From Cytobacillus horneckiae (GTDB taxonomy: Bacteria > Bacillota > Bacilli > Bacillales > Cytobacillaceae): a DNA stretch of 64,000 nt. Position 1 is the stretch's first letter, and the number at the start of each line of letters is the position of its first letter. A program made the translations under genes and the position numbers. A model generated the notes under the pieces. It ran no database searches. It was not told the origin of the DNA and was given only the letters and a program-made list of their open reading frames with translations. The DNA lies in the NCBI RefSeq assembly GCF_002835735.1, contig NZ_PISD01000043.1:1-64000 (forward strand), written 5' to 3'. Of this stretch, positions 24,578 through 33,644 are shown piece by piece.

Positions 24578-24876
24578 TTTGGATCTCCTCTTATTCTTAA
24601 TAACTGTTACTATAGCATATAAATTCAAATGCTACCTCAGCACCGGTTTTTTTGTCAAAGATGTAATACCTTCCAATGGAGCACCTCTCATTTAACTATG
24701 TAAAAACGTCTCAGAATTCGTTCATTTAATTGACTAGAACGATAGCTAGTCAAGAATATAATAATTTGATACAAAGAACATATTACATAACTATATTCAG
24801 CATCACCATCAACAATAAAGCTAAACCAATCAGATGGTCGATTGAAAAAAATGGTAATCAAAAAGCCGTCGGGATT

Positions 24877-25395
24877 GACGCAAAAAAAGTGAAGAGGCAC
24901 AAAAAGTGATCAAACTGACGCAAAAAAAGAGAGAGAAGGCGCAAAAAGTGATCGGACTGACGCAAAAAAGAGAGAGAAGGCGCAAAAAGTGATCAGACTG
25001 ACGCAAAAAAGAGAGAGAAGGCGCAAAAAGTGATCGGACTGACGCAAAAAAGAGAAGAGGCGCAAAAAGTGATCAAACTGACTCAAAAAAGAGAGAGAAA
25101 GCGCAAAAAGTGATCGGACTGACGCAAAAAAGAGAAGAGGCGCAAAAAATGATCAAACTGACGCAAAAAAGAGAGAGAAGGCGCAAAAAGTGATCGGACT
25201 GACGCAAAAAAGAGAAGAGGCGCAAAAAGTGGTCGGACTGACGCAAAAAAGTGAGAAGAGGCGCAAAAAGTGATTAAACTGACGCAAAAAAGAGAGAGAA
25301 GGCGCAAAAAGTGATCGGACTGACGCAAAAAAGAGAAGAGGCGCAAAAACGGATCAAACTGACGCAAAAAAACAGAAGAAGCGAAAAAAGGGTTT
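24877..25395. repeat. Tandem repeat array, about 12.5 copies of a 39-42 bp unit
   Basis: Each unit reads GACGCAAAAAAGAGAGAGA then AGGCGCAAAAAGTGATCRRACT. Units are 40, 42, 41 bp and so on, with some shortened to 39 bp (GAGAAGAGG in place of GAGAGAGAAGG). Every unit itself holds two half-repeats around GCGCAAAAA/GACGCAAAAA. It lies between the DUF1801 gene and the 25458-26746 gene pair. Frames through the repeat on the minus strand are artefacts. There are no unique spacers, so this is not a CRISPR array. Confidence 0.9.
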
Positions 25396-25457
25396 ATTCA
25401 TGCGGCTGTGATGGAATAAGAGTATCAATAGGCATTTAAATACATCTAGGAGGATTG

Positions 25458-25889
25458 ATGATGGAACAGATGAAGATGGTAAACAACTTAGCGCAAGAGG
25501 TTCTACCCAATACTGATATTGTAGTATTTGATGAATTAAACAAAAGGATGACATTAGATAGTTTTGAATTTGTTGTCACTGGCAGCAGCTCTACAACGTT
25601 TCCTGTATTGCATTTTACTAGTAATAATTCTAACAACTTTACGAACCAAATTTTTCATACCATTAACCCATCAGGAACTAGATGGTATGCAACGCCTACT
25701 AGATTATCTAATGATGGCAGCGCCTATTTTGAAACAATGGCATATGATACTGGAGCAGGCTTATATAAATTCAATTTGAAAACGCCTGTCATTTTACCAA
25801 ATGGGGGCAGATTAGCTTTTAGAGCAGCTTCAGGCTATGGAGGCGGAGATATGGTATTATATAAAGCCATCTATCGGGTGGAGCAATAA
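25458..25889 (+). CDS. Small beta-rich protein paired with a carboxypeptidase
   Basis: AGGAGG lies four bases before ATG 25458 and seven before ATG 25461; either may be used. The protein of about 143 residues has no signal peptide or membrane segment. It is Ser/Thr/Asn-rich and beta-like (FEFVVTGSSSTTFPVLHF, LKTPVILPNGGRLAFRAASG, GGDMVLYKAIYRVEQ), which recalls accessory or receptor-binding folds of phage structural proteins. Its stop overlaps the next start (TAATG), so it is translationally coupled to the M14 peptidase. Function unknown. Confidence 0.6.
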   Translation: MMEQMKMVNNLAQEVLPNTDIVVFDELNKRMTLDSFEFVVTGSSSTTFPVLHFTSNNSNNFTNQIFHTINPSGTRWYATPTRLSNDGSAYFETMAYDTGAGLYKFNLKTPVILPNGGRLAFRAASGYGGGDMVLYKAIYRVEQ

Positions 25890-26746
25890 TGGCAATGATT
25901 AAATTTCCATATCAGTTAGAAGGAGAGGTAAGGTTTGAAAGTTATCCTCAAGTATTAAAGAGGATAAACAGCTTCTCAAACGTCAGGAATATCGGAAAAG
26001 ATGAGAGCGGTCAGTACGATATGAAAGTGATCGAAATGGGGAATGCGATTAAACCAACGCTTTTAGTGATTGCTAGTATGCACCCTCCTGAATGGGCTGG
26101 AACTCAATACAGTCTTTCATTCTTTGAAATGTTACGTGATAGAACTTTTCCAGATAAACAATTTAGAGATAAGCTGCTAAGGAAATTTCATCTTGTCTAT
26201 ATACCAATTGTTAATCCATACGGCTACAACCGTTTACCAAGCCCGCTTTCTAGAACAAAAGGAAGATATAATGTTAATGGAATCGACCTGAATCGAGATT
26301 TTGAACACTTTACTCAAGCTGAAACAAGAAATGTAAAAAGTGTAATGGATGAATTTAGACCGTTTGCGTTTCTGGACATACATCTTTTTGGTATTGAAAT
26401 GGAGGGTACCAATAATAAAAATCTAATCATAGGAAATGGTCAGAACTCTACAAATATATTAAGAAAAACAATTGCTGATTCATGGAGAGTTGGTAGCGAT
26501 AATGAAGCAGTAACAGAATGGCCTGGTACTTCTACATTAGGAAAAGGATTGGCTAGAACGTATATGCGTGACTTATCGAATCCATATACAAACACTACAC
26601 TATCATACATTACTGAGATGATAAGGCCAACTGATACTCATCCAGACAATCCATTATCATACAAACAAATGTATCAGTATGGAATATTGAGTATATACTT
26701 GTTTTTTAAATCATCTATGGATTATTTCTACAGAAGAAGACAATAA
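25889..26746 (+). CDS. M14-family zinc carboxypeptidase
   Basis: This 285-residue protein carries the M14 signature: SMHPPEW gives zinc ligands His65 and Glu68, INPYGYNRL follows, NGIDLNRDF supplies substrate-binding Asn/Arg, FLDIHLFG the third zinc ligand, and YITEMIRP the catalytic Glu. There is no signal peptide, so it acts inside the cell or reaches its substrate by lysis or a phage-like route. M14 enzymes of this sort cut C-terminal residues from peptides, including peptidoglycan stems. It is coupled to the small upstream protein. A 13-bp perfect hairpin follows. Confidence 0.85.
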   Translation: MAMIKFPYQLEGEVRFESYPQVLKRINSFSNVRNIGKDESGQYDMKVIEMGNAIKPTLLVIASMHPPEWAGTQYSLSFFEMLRDRTFPDKQFRDKLLRKFHLVYIPIVNPYGYNRLPSPLSRTKGRYNVNGIDLNRDFEHFTQAETRNVKSVMDEFRPFAFLDIHLFGIEMEGTNNKNLIIGNGQNSTNILRKTIADSWRVGSDNEAVTEWPGTSTLGKGLARTYMRDLSNPYTNTTLSYITEMIRPTDTHPDNPLSYKQMYQYGILSIYLFFKSSMDYFYRRRQ

Positions 26747-26765
26747 AATGACATTTTACAAGTTT

Positions 26766-26801
26766 ACGCAATTAAGACAAACCTTCATGTCTTAATTGCG
26801 T
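26766..26801. terminator. Perfect 13-bp inverted repeat
   Basis: ACGCAATTAAGAC and GTCTTAATTGCGT flank a 10-base loop directly after the carboxypeptidase gene. The following T run is weak (CTATTAGTT). The rest of 26802-27026 shows nothing. Confidence 0.6.
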
Positions 26802-27026
26802 CTATTAGTTAAACAAAAACCGGTAAAGTAAAGGCTCCCAAAATCCTTACACAGATCATATCAACTGCTTTATATTTTTTTATAGTTTACAAGAGTAGAA
26901 CAATAATTTTTTATCATAACTATTTAAAAAATTAATTGGATGAAGCTCTACAAATTTTTTGTCCAATCAAAGGGTTAAAATCAAATTCGGGATGATGATA
27001 GCTTTTCAAAGCAATGCTTAACACCT

Positions 27027-27407
27027 TTATTTCAGTTCACCTTTTTCCAGACACTTTTCTAAATCCCTATTGACAACAAAGACTTCTATCCGTTCGCCCA
27101 TCTTTGTACTGATATCACTGTGACTAGATAGCACTTGGCATTTTGTGTATTTTTCTACAATTTCTTCAAAGGTTTTGCTGTAAATCTCACGGAGAACTTG
27201 ACGCATTTGTTTTACAACCCTTTTTCCTGTTTCATGCTCTACTAAATGTTTTTCTTCCACGGTTAAAACCCCTTTAAATCGAACGATGACCATGTCGTGA
27301 ACGATATAGGTTTTTGTTTCCTGTGGCCCTCTGCCGATTAAATCCCTTTGCTGTTTTATGAAAGCTTCACTTATTTCAGCCTCTAATTTTTTTTTATAAA
27401 TAGTCAT
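27027..27407 (-). CDS. DUF2294 family protein
   Basis: Start at ATG 27407 (MTIYKKKLEAEISEAF) because GGGAGAA lies just upstream; the longer frame is unsupported. The 126-residue protein includes IKQQRDLIGRGPQETKTYIV, DMVIVRFKGVLTVEEKHL and FVVNRDLEKCLEKGE, typical of DUF2294 (Na-translocating decarboxylase/MpsC-like annotation). Such proteins occur in many Bacillus genomes, sometimes near bicarbonate or cation transport genes. Its role is not settled. It is divergent from the potassium locus. Confidence 0.75.
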   Translation of the reverse strand: MTIYKKKLEAEISEAFIKQQRDLIGRGPQETKTYIVHDMVIVRFKGVLTVEEKHLVEHETGKRVVKQMRQVLREIYSKTFEEIVEKYTKCQVLSSHSDISTKMGERIEVFVVNRDLEKCLEKGELK

Positions 27408-27592
27408 CTTATTCTCCCTCACAATCTTCAATTCTGAATTATCTTACTTTGAAGTGTTTATTTTTGTCAAATTCAAATGTGATTATTTTGAAAAAGTTAG
27501 AAAAACAAAGAAATAGTAAGTATATATTATAAAAACATATAATTATCGGAGAATTCAACTGTATATTAGCTTAAATCGGTCTATTTGAGGAT

Positions 27593-27621
27593 TTGCATTT
27601 AATTTTATAAGGAAGTACAAT
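27593..27621 (+). promoter_or_regulatory. Sigma-A-type promoter of the c-di-AMP riboswitch
   Basis: TTGCAT (27593-27598), a 17-base spacer and TACAAT (27616-27621) lie about 25 bases before the riboswitch core. Spacing and hexamers fit a vegetative promoter. Confidence 0.6.
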
Positions 27622-27644
27622 AATGCTCATAATAAACAAACTAA

Positions 27645-27778
27645 ATATGACGGCCTAATCTCAAATGAGAACGGAGGACCCAATTTTATGGGGTTAATTC
27701 TACTATGTAGAAGGGATGAAATCACTCTTTCGCCATCCTACCCGCCAGCTAACTTCGTCGGCTAAAGCGAAGGAGGTC
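27645..27778 (+). ncRNA. c-di-AMP riboswitch (ydaO/yuaA leader)
   Basis: The conserved cores of the ydaO class are present: ACGGAGGACCCA, the hairpin CCCAATTTTATGGGG, AGGGATGAAATC, and the 3' core CCCGCCAGCTAACTTCGTCGG followed by GCGAAGGAGGT. In this class c-di-AMP binding stabilises the aptamer and favours a downstream terminator, which lowers expression of potassium importers and wall-lytic genes. A terminator follows at 27783. The downstream genes (Spo0M-like, kdp) fit this role. Confidence 0.88.
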
Positions 27779-27782
27779 ATAA

Positions 27783-27811
27783 GACCACCTTTAATCTAGG
27801 AGGTTTTTTTG
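27783..27811 (+). terminator. Expression-platform terminator of the c-di-AMP riboswitch
   Basis: ACCACCT pairs with AGGAGGT (one mismatch) and is followed by TTTTTTT. The GAAGGAGGT at the aptamer end could compete for ACCACCT, the usual switching geometry. Confidence 0.75.
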
Positions 27812-27871
27812 TTGTGTCGCAGCAAAAATACAGCCTGGTAGGTAGAGTAGGTCTTTTTATTATGCCTATTT

Positions 27872-28050
27872 TTGAAAAGTAACATGGAAGACGGAAAGCA
27901 AAGGGAGCATCGCGCTTGCTGGGCTTTAAGTAGACCACTGTATACTTTTTCTCCAAAAAGGAAAAGAGTGTTGATTTTGATTTGTTTTTTAGTCAAAATG
28001 CTGCTTTTGCATTTTCGGGGATTTAGTAAACATTGGTCTATTTTTTTTAA
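27872..28050 (+). ncRNA. Unrecognised structured leader, copy 1
   Basis: No coding frame explains this stretch. GAAAAGTA (27874) can pair with TACTTTTTC (27943), closing a domain that holds AAAGC/GCTTT (27895/27923) and an inner hairpin AGCA/TGCT. TAGACCACTG (27931) can pair with CATTGGTCTA (28031), followed by a T run, as a terminator. The same layout recurs at 28641-28840 with compensatory changes. It lies between the c-di-AMP riboswitch and the Spo0M-like gene. The downstream DNA to 28219 has a GGAGGAAATAGGATGTAA start-stop and a 19-codon frame but no clear gene. Confidence 0.55.
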
Positions 28051-28219
28051 TGGGATTTGTGTTTGGAGGAAATAGGATGTAATTCAATGAATGAACCCAA
28101 CATCATAAATTTAGAAGGAAATGATTGGCTCAATTTCATCGTTTGAAGTTTAGCTTTAGTACTGGAAAAAGCACTGTATTGATATTTAACAATTTAAAAG
28201 AGGTTCAGGTGAATTTGCT

Positions 28220-28615
28220 ATGATGCTTAGAAAATATGCGCTTAAAATGGGAATCGGAATGATTAAATTAAAGGTTGTTGTAGAGGACAAAGAATTTTAT
28301 CCTGGCAATATTATAGGAGGTCATTTTGAGCTTGAAGGCGGAATATTTCCGATAAAAATAAAAAGATATGATATTGATTTAGTGGTTAATCATTTTAGCA
28401 ATATGAAAGAGGATATAATTAATTCACATTCTGTGATTTGCTCATCTATTCTAAATGCAAATGAAAAAAAAGAAGTACCCTTTCTACTAGAGATACCTTT
28501 GCAAGCTGAAACAATCTCTGGAAATAAAAAATATAGTGTAATTGCCAAGGTTTTATTGGAATATGATCAAGTTCTAACCGAAGTAAAACCAATTATAATA
28601 AAAGAAAACTGCTAA
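28220..28615 (+). CDS. Spo0M-like arrestin-fold protein
   Basis: This 131-residue protein has AGGTGA eight bases before its ATG. VVEDKEFYPGNIIGGHFELEG, KIKRYDIDLVVNHF and SVIAKVLLEYDQVL follow the first arrestin-like domain of Spo0M (usual Spo0M is about twice as long), so this is a short form. Spo0M proteins affect sporulation and cell-wall processes. It is placed between two copies of the same leader within the c-di-AMP-controlled potassium locus, which suggests shared regulation with kdp. Confidence 0.65.
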   Translation: MMLRKYALKMGIGMIKLKVVVEDKEFYPGNIIGGHFELEGGIFPIKIKRYDIDLVVNHFSNMKEDIINSHSVICSSILNANEKKEVPFLLEIPLQAETISGNKKYSVIAKVLLEYDQVLTEVKPIIIKENC

Positions 28616-28640
28616 ACAAAAATAAATAGGGCTCTACTTT

Positions 28641-28840
28641 TGAAAAAAAGTTACTCGGGGGACAGAATGCAGAGAAAACAGAAATGAGCTGTTTGCTAGG
28701 CATTACGTAGACCAATGTGTACTTTTTCTCCTAAAAAGTTGAATTTAACAGAGCATTGCTTTTTGCATACGTGATATGCGGAAAACATGCAAATCGTTCA
28801 TTCAACATGGGGAAAGAGGATGCATTGGTCTATTTTTTTT
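28641..28840 (+). ncRNA. Unrecognised structured leader, copy 2 (upstream of kdp)
   Basis: GAAAAAAAGTTAC (28642) pairs with GTGTACTTTTTC (28717). Inside are AATGC/GCATT (28666/28700), which differs from copy 1 on both sides so that pairing is kept, and AAACAG/CTGTTT. TAGACCAATG (28708) pairs perfectly with CATTGGTCTA (28823), followed by eight T: a terminator that would stop transcription before kdpF. Conserved single-stranded blocks (GGAC/AGAC with GA; TAGACC; CTTTTTCTCC) flank these helices. I cannot match it to a known riboswitch class. Confidence 0.6.
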
Positions 28841-28979
28841 ATTATTAGGAGGTGATTAAGAGTGTTAATTAATTCGGTTGATCAATGAATGCACAAGGCA
28901 ATTAAAGGTACCGTGTTCATTGCTAAAAAGTTGCTTTAATTGAATACCATTTAATCGTTAATTATAGGGGGTAAACAGA

Positions 28980-29087
28980 ATGTTGGATTTTATTATGGCA
29001 GGGTTATTCATCGTACTGGTTATATTTCTTGCGGGACTTGTAAAGTGGTCTTCTTGCCACGTTGACCAAGGAAGTGAAGACCAATGA
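28980..29087 (+). CDS. Small membrane protein upstream of KdpF (35 aa)
   Basis: TAGGGGGTAAAC precedes the ATG. The protein reads MLDFIMAGLFIVLVIFLAGL and VKWSSCHVDQGSEDQ: one transmembrane helix and a short polar tail. The stop overlaps the kdpF start by four bases (ATGA). Such a second small peptide occurs ahead of kdpF in several Gram-positive kdp operons. It probably associates with the Kdp complex, but its function is unknown. Confidence 0.7.
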   Translation: MLDFIMAGLFIVLVIFLAGLVKWSSCHVDQGSEDQ

Positions 29088-29164
29088 TAACAGTGCTCAT
29101 AGGAATCGTAATAATTATTAGTATTTATTTATTATATGCATTAGTGAATCCAGAGAAATTTTAA
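29084..29164 (+). CDS. kdpF: KdpF, small stabilising subunit of K+-ATPase
   Basis: A 26-residue single-helix peptide, MITVLIGIVIIISIYLLYAL, ending VNPEKF, the conserved end of KdpF. In the KdpFABC complex, KdpF lies between KdpA and KdpB in the membrane and stabilises the assembly. It overlaps the preceding small gene and is followed by kdpA after 23 bases. Confidence 0.9.
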   Translation: MITVLIGIVIIISIYLLYALVNPEKF

Positions 29165-29187
29165 ATTATTTTTGGAGGTAAAAACAG

Positions 29188-30861
29188 GTGTTTACGACTA
29201 TCTTATCAATGATTATAACGCTGTTCATAGCATTGCTTTTGGCAATACCAATGGGAATCTATCTGGCTAAGGCATTTGATTATAATATCACGGGTTTAGA
29301 TAAAATTTATGAACCTATTGAGAAATGCCTTTTTAAAATTGGAGGTATTAAAAAGCAGAATCAGACGTGGAAGCAATATGCCATATCTTTAGTATTGGCA
29401 AACTCCTTTATGATTGTGATTGTTTACATGATATTTAGATTGCAAGGGATATTGCCATTAAATCCAAGTAATATAGCCGGAATGGAACCTACACTTGCAT
29501 TCAATACAGCGATTAGCTTCATGACTAATACTAACCTTCAGCATTATAGCGGTGAAAGCGGGTTATCCTACTTATCTCAGATGATAGGGATTCTATTTAT
29601 GATGTTTGCAGCGCCAGCGACTGCGCTTGCAGTGGTAATTGCTTTTATTAGAGGGTTAGCAGGTAAAAAAATCGGGAACTTCTTTATTGATTTTATTCGA
29701 GCAATGACCCGAGTACTACTGCCCATCTCATTTGTTGCAGGCTTAATCTTTATTGGATTAGGAGTACCACAGACATTAGATCCTTCGATTACCGCTCAAA
29801 CGATTGAAGGTACTGAGCAAAATATCGCACGTGGGCCTGTTGCTTCTTTTTTATCAATTAAAGAGCTTGGTAATAATGGGGGAGGATATTTTGGCGTTAA
29901 TTCTGCGCATCCATTCGAAAATCCAAATGCACTGTCCAATCTTATTCAAATTCTATTAATGCTTTTGCTGCCAACAGCCATGCCATTCACGTACGGTCGA
30001 ATGGTAGGAAGTGCTAAACAAGGAAGAACATTATTTATTTCAATGGCTATGATTCTCGTCGTATTCCTAGGAATAACTTTAACTAGTGAGTATCAAGGGA
30101 ATCCAGTTTTACATGATATGGGTCTTCAGCAAGGACAAGGCAGTATGGAAGGTAAAGAAGTAAGGTTTGGTGTCGGTCAGTCTGTACTTTATGCGGTAGT
30201 GACAACAGCATCTGAGACCGGTGCTGTTAACACCATGCATGATACGATGACTCCCATTGGAGGCATGCTCGTATTATCAAATATGCTATTAAATACAGTT
30301 TTCGGTGGAGTTGGTGCTGGCTTTATTAACGTAATGATGTACACGATGATCGCTGTGTTTCTGTCAGCCTTAATGGTAGGTCGTACACCAGAGTTTTTAG
30401 GAAAAAAGATTGAAGTAAAAGAAATGAAGCTAATTGCGGTAACGATGCTCATTCACCCGTTACTCATTTTAGGTGCATCAGCAGTTGCTTTAATTTTGCC
30501 ACAAGGAACGGAAGCAATCTCTAACCCTGGATTTCATGGCTTAACCCAGATAGTCTATGAATATACGTCATCAGCAGCAAACAACGGGTCTGGATTTGAA
30601 GGATTAGGAGATGCGACACCATTTTGGAATGTGTCTACAGCGATTGTTATGTTCCTCGGGCGTTACTTCGGTCTCGTAACGATGATGGCAGTAGCCGGTT
30701 CACTAGCAGCTAAGAGTCTTGTTCCGCAAACAGTAGGGACTTTGAGGACGGATACCGCCCTATTTGGCACCATTCTGCTAGGAACAATCTTTATTGTGGG
30801 AGCACTTACTTTCTTTCCTATCTTAGTCCTAGGGCCTGTAGCAGAATATTTAACATTGTAG
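29188..30861 (+). CDS. kdpA: KdpA, potassium-binding channel subunit
   Basis: GTG start with TGGAGG ten bases upstream; 557 residues, the usual KdpA length. About ten membrane helices and the filter-like loops are visible: NTAISFMTNTNLQHYSGESG, ELGNNGGGYFGVNSAHPFEN, TTASETGAVNTMHDTM and SSAANNGSGFEGL. KdpA selects K+ in a channel-like fold and passes it to KdpB. It is the first large gene of kdpFABC and lies under the leader RNAs. Confidence 0.97.
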   Translation: MFTTILSMIITLFIALLLAIPMGIYLAKAFDYNITGLDKIYEPIEKCLFKIGGIKKQNQTWKQYAISLVLANSFMIVIVYMIFRLQGILPLNPSNIAGMEPTLAFNTAISFMTNTNLQHYSGESGLSYLSQMIGILFMMFAAPATALAVVIAFIRGLAGKKIGNFFIDFIRAMTRVLLPISFVAGLIFIGLGVPQTLDPSITAQTIEGTEQNIARGPVASFLSIKELGNNGGGYFGVNSAHPFENPNALSNLIQILLMLLLPTAMPFTYGRMVGSAKQGRTLFISMAMILVVFLGITLTSEYQGNPVLHDMGLQQGQGSMEGKEVRFGVGQSVLYAVVTTASETGAVNTMHDTMTPIGGMLVLSNMLLNTVFGGVGAGFINVMMYTMIAVFLSALMVGRTPEFLGKKIEVKEMKLIAVTMLIHPLLILGASAVALILPQGTEAISNPGFHGLTQIVYEYTSSAANNGSGFEGLGDATPFWNVSTAIVMFLGRYFGLVTMMAVAGSLAAKSLVPQTVGTLRTDTALFGTILLGTIFIVGALTFFPILVLGPVAEYLTL

Positions 30862-30929
30862 TGTGGAAATGTTTAGAAACAATTATCCGAAAATATACTA
30901 TAAAACCTTAATTAGGAAGGGAATAAAAA

Positions 30930-32945
30930 ATGAAGGATAAAGCATTGATAACAAGAGCTCTATTGGATTCTATCATTAAGTTGAATCCGTTAGTAATGGT
31001 AAAGAACCCTATTATGTTTGTTGTAGAAATAGGTTTTGTCATCACTTTAATTTTGTCTTTTTTACCACAATTGTTTGGAAATAGTGGAGTTGAACCTTGG
31101 TTTAATATTACAGTTTCTCTTATTTTATTATTTACTGTATTATTTGCAAACTTTGCTGAAGCTCTAGCGGAGGGACGTGGAAAGGCACAAGCGAACTCAT
31201 TAAAACAAACAAAAGAGGAAGTTATCGCGAATGTTTTAAAGGAAAATGGAAAGGTTGAAAAATTATCATCTAGCCAACTAAGAAAAGGTGATATCGTCGT
31301 AATTACTCAAGGTGAAATGGTTCCTGGTGACGGGGAAGTTATTGAAGGGTTAGCTTCGGTTGATGAGTCTGCCATCACAGGAGAATCAGCCCCAGTGATA
31401 AAAGAAGCAGGAGGAGACTTTAACTCAGTAACAGGAGGAACACTCGTAATTAGTGATGAAATTAAAGTTAGGATTACGAGAGATCCCGGTGAATCATTTC
31501 TAGACAAGATGATTTCACTTGTGGAAGGAGCAGAGCGACAGAAGACACCGAATGAAATGGCATTGAGTACTGTATTAACCAGTTTAACTTTAATTTTTAT
31601 GATTGTGGTTGTTACATTACCATTTTTCACGAACTATTTAGGTTTTCAAATAGATATACCGATATTAATCGCTTTGCTTGTCTGTTTAATTCCAACAACA
31701 ATTGGCGCGTTGCTTTCTGCAATTGGAATAGCTGGAATGGACCGAGTGACCCAGTTTAATGTTTTGGCGATGTCAGGGAAAGCGGTGGAGGCAGCAGGTG
31801 ATATTAATACAATTATTTTGGATAAAACGGGTACAATTACGTTTGGTAATCGGATGGCAAGCGAATTTATCCCGGTAGGTGAAGCGAAAAGTGAGGAGCT
31901 TTCCTATTGGGCGGCATTAAGTTCTTTAAGTGATGAAACACCTGAAGGGCGATCGGTCATAAAATTATTAAAAGAACGAGGTACTAAGATTGATGAAATA
32001 ATGACAGATGGTGGAAAAATTATTGAATTCAGAGCTGAAACAAGGATGAGCGGTATTGATTTAGCTAACGGTCGAAAGGTTAGAAAAGGGGCAGTTGATG
32101 CCATAAAAAATTGGGTAAGGTTACAAGGAGGACATATCCCGACTGAATTGGCCGAGGAAACAAAGGCAATTTCTAAGAAGGGCGGTACACCGTTAGCTGT
32201 TGCTGTTGACGATAAGGTTTATGGATTAATTTATTTGAAGGACACTGTCAAACCAGGTATGAAAGAACGATTTGAACAACTGCGCAAGATGGGGATAAAA
32301 ACGATGATGTGCACTGGCGATAATCCATTAACTGCTGCGACAATTGCTAAAGAAGCTGGTGTGGACGAATTTATAGCTGAATGTAAGCCTGAGGACAAAA
32401 TTGATGTAATAAAATATGAACAACAGCAAGGGAAACTCGTTGCGATGACTGGAGATGGAACAAATGATGCGCCTGCACTTGCTCAAGCAGATGTAGGGCT
32501 GGCAATGAATAGCGGTACAGCAGCTGCGAAGGAGGCAGCAAACATGGTTGATTTGGATTCTAATCCTACTAAAATTATAGAAGTTGTCTCTATTGGAAAA
32601 CAGCTGTTGATGACAAGAGGTGCATTAACTACTTTTAGTATCGCCAACGATATTGCAAAATACTTTGCCATTATTCCTGCCATATTTATGATGGCGATTC
32701 CGGAAATGACAATGTTAAATATAATGAGATTAGATTCACCATTGTCAGCCATCCTTTCTGCTTTAATTTTCAACGCAGTAATTATCCCATTGCTAATTCC
32801 ATTGGCTATGAAAGGCGTCACCTACAAACCAATGAATTCGAATGAATTGCTGCGTAAAAACTTAACTATATATGGATTAGGTGGCATTATTGTCCCGTTT
32901 ATAGGAATTAAAATGATAGATATGCTCATTACATTCTTTATATAA
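30930..32945 (+). CDS. kdpB: KdpB, P-type ATPase subunit
   Basis: 671 residues with GGAAGGG before the ATG. Actuator domain [16 protein letters not shown] (TGES), phosphorylation site [12 protein letters not shown] with Asp298, hinge [39 protein letters not shown], and seven membrane helices. KdpB hydrolyses ATP to drive uptake of K+ at micromolar levels. All catalytic motifs are intact. Confidence 0.97.
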   Translation: MKDKALITRALLDSIIKLNPLVMVKNPIMFVVEIGFVITLILSFLPQLFGNSGVEPWFNITVSLILLFTVLFANFAEALAEGRGKAQANSLKQTKEEVIANVLKENGKVEKLSSSQLRKGDIVVITQGEMVPGDGEVIEGLASVDESAITGESAPVIKEAGGDFNSVTGGTLVISDEIKVRITRDPGESFLDKMISLVEGAERQKTPNEMALSTVLTSLTLIFMIVVVTLPFFTNYLGFQIDIPILIALLVCLIPTTIGALLSAIGIAGMDRVTQFNVLAMSGKAVEAAGDINTIILDKTGTITFGNRMASEFIPVGEAKSEELSYWAALSSLSDETPEGRSVIKLLKERGTKIDEIMTDGGKIIEFRAETRMSGIDLANGRKVRKGAVDAIKNWVRLQGGHIPTELAEETKAISKKGGTPLAVAVDDKVYGLIYLKDTVKPGMKERFEQLRKMGIKTMMCTGDNPLTAATIAKEAGVDEFIAECKPEDKIDVIKYEQQQGKLVAMTGDGTNDAPALAQADVGLAMNSGTAAAKEAANMVDLDSNPTKIIEVVSIGKQLLMTRGALTTFSIANDIAKYFAIIPAIFMMAIPEMTMLNIMRLDSPLSAILSALIFNAVIIPLLIPLAMKGVTYKPMNSNELLRKNLTIYGLGGIIVPFIGIKMIDMLITFFI

Positions 32946-32973
32946 ATAATTGTAGAAAGCAGGTATAGATTCC

Positions 32974-33552
32974 ATGGAACGAGTAAAAAGGTTGATGGGA
33001 CCAATTATAAGAACCAGTTTTTTAATCATGATAATAGGCGGCGTACTTTACCCGGCGGCCATAACGGTGATTGCACAGGTGATTATTCCAGATCGAGCAA
33101 ATGGGAGTTTAATTTATAATGGTGAAAATGAGGTAATCGGTTCAGAATTGATCGGTCAAAATTTTACAAGCGCTAAGTTTTTTCACGGTAGGGTATCGAG
33201 TATTAAATATGATGCTTCAGGATCCGGATCTAATAACTACGCGCCCTCTAATCAAGAAATGATTGAACGCTTAAAAGAATCGGCTGCAGCATGGGAGAAA
33301 GATAACCCTAATACGCCACTCAATAAAGTTCCGCTTGATTTAGTAACAAACTCTGGTTCGGGATTGGATCCGCATATTAGCCCTGATGCTGCTTACGCAC
33401 AGGTAAGCAGAGTTTCTGAAATGACCGGAATCAATCAGCAAAATTTAATAGAGTTAATTAGTAAGAATACACAAGGAAAGGAATTAGGCATATTTGGAGA
33501 AGAGCGTGTTAATGTCCTAAAACTGAATCTTGATTTAGTTGAATTATTATAA
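32974..33552 (+). CDS. kdpC: KdpC, chaperone-like subunit
   Basis: 192 residues; one N-terminal membrane helix (TSFLIMIIGGVLYPAAITVIA) and an external domain with GSELIGQNF, FHGRVSSIKYDASGSGSNNY, SGSGLDPHISPDAAYAQVSR and GERVNVLKLNLDL. These are the conserved KdpC blocks. KdpC helps ATP binding and complex stability. It lies 28 bases after kdpB. Confidence 0.95.
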   Translation: MERVKRLMGPIIRTSFLIMIIGGVLYPAAITVIAQVIIPDRANGSLIYNGENEVIGSELIGQNFTSAKFFHGRVSSIKYDASGSGSNNYAPSNQEMIERLKESAAAWEKDNPNTPLNKVPLDLVTNSGSGLDPHISPDAAYAQVSRVSEMTGINQQNLIELISKNTQGKELGIFGEERVNVLKLNLDLVELL

Positions 33553-33644
33553 CGATGTTAGGCATTCGAGTAGAATAGTGTGCCTACTGAAATCTATTTT
33601 GTCTCTTACGGATCGTTGTCCGCAAGACTTCTGGGGTGATTATA

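Noticed and set aside
25083-25367. 94-residue minus-strand frame of Phe/Leu/Ser-rich repeats
   Set aside because: It is a translation of the tandem DNA repeat with no start signal; unit lengths of 39-42 bp do not keep a coding frame.
24877-25395. Possible CRISPR array
   Set aside because: Units are contiguous, lacking unique spacers, and no cas genes are present.
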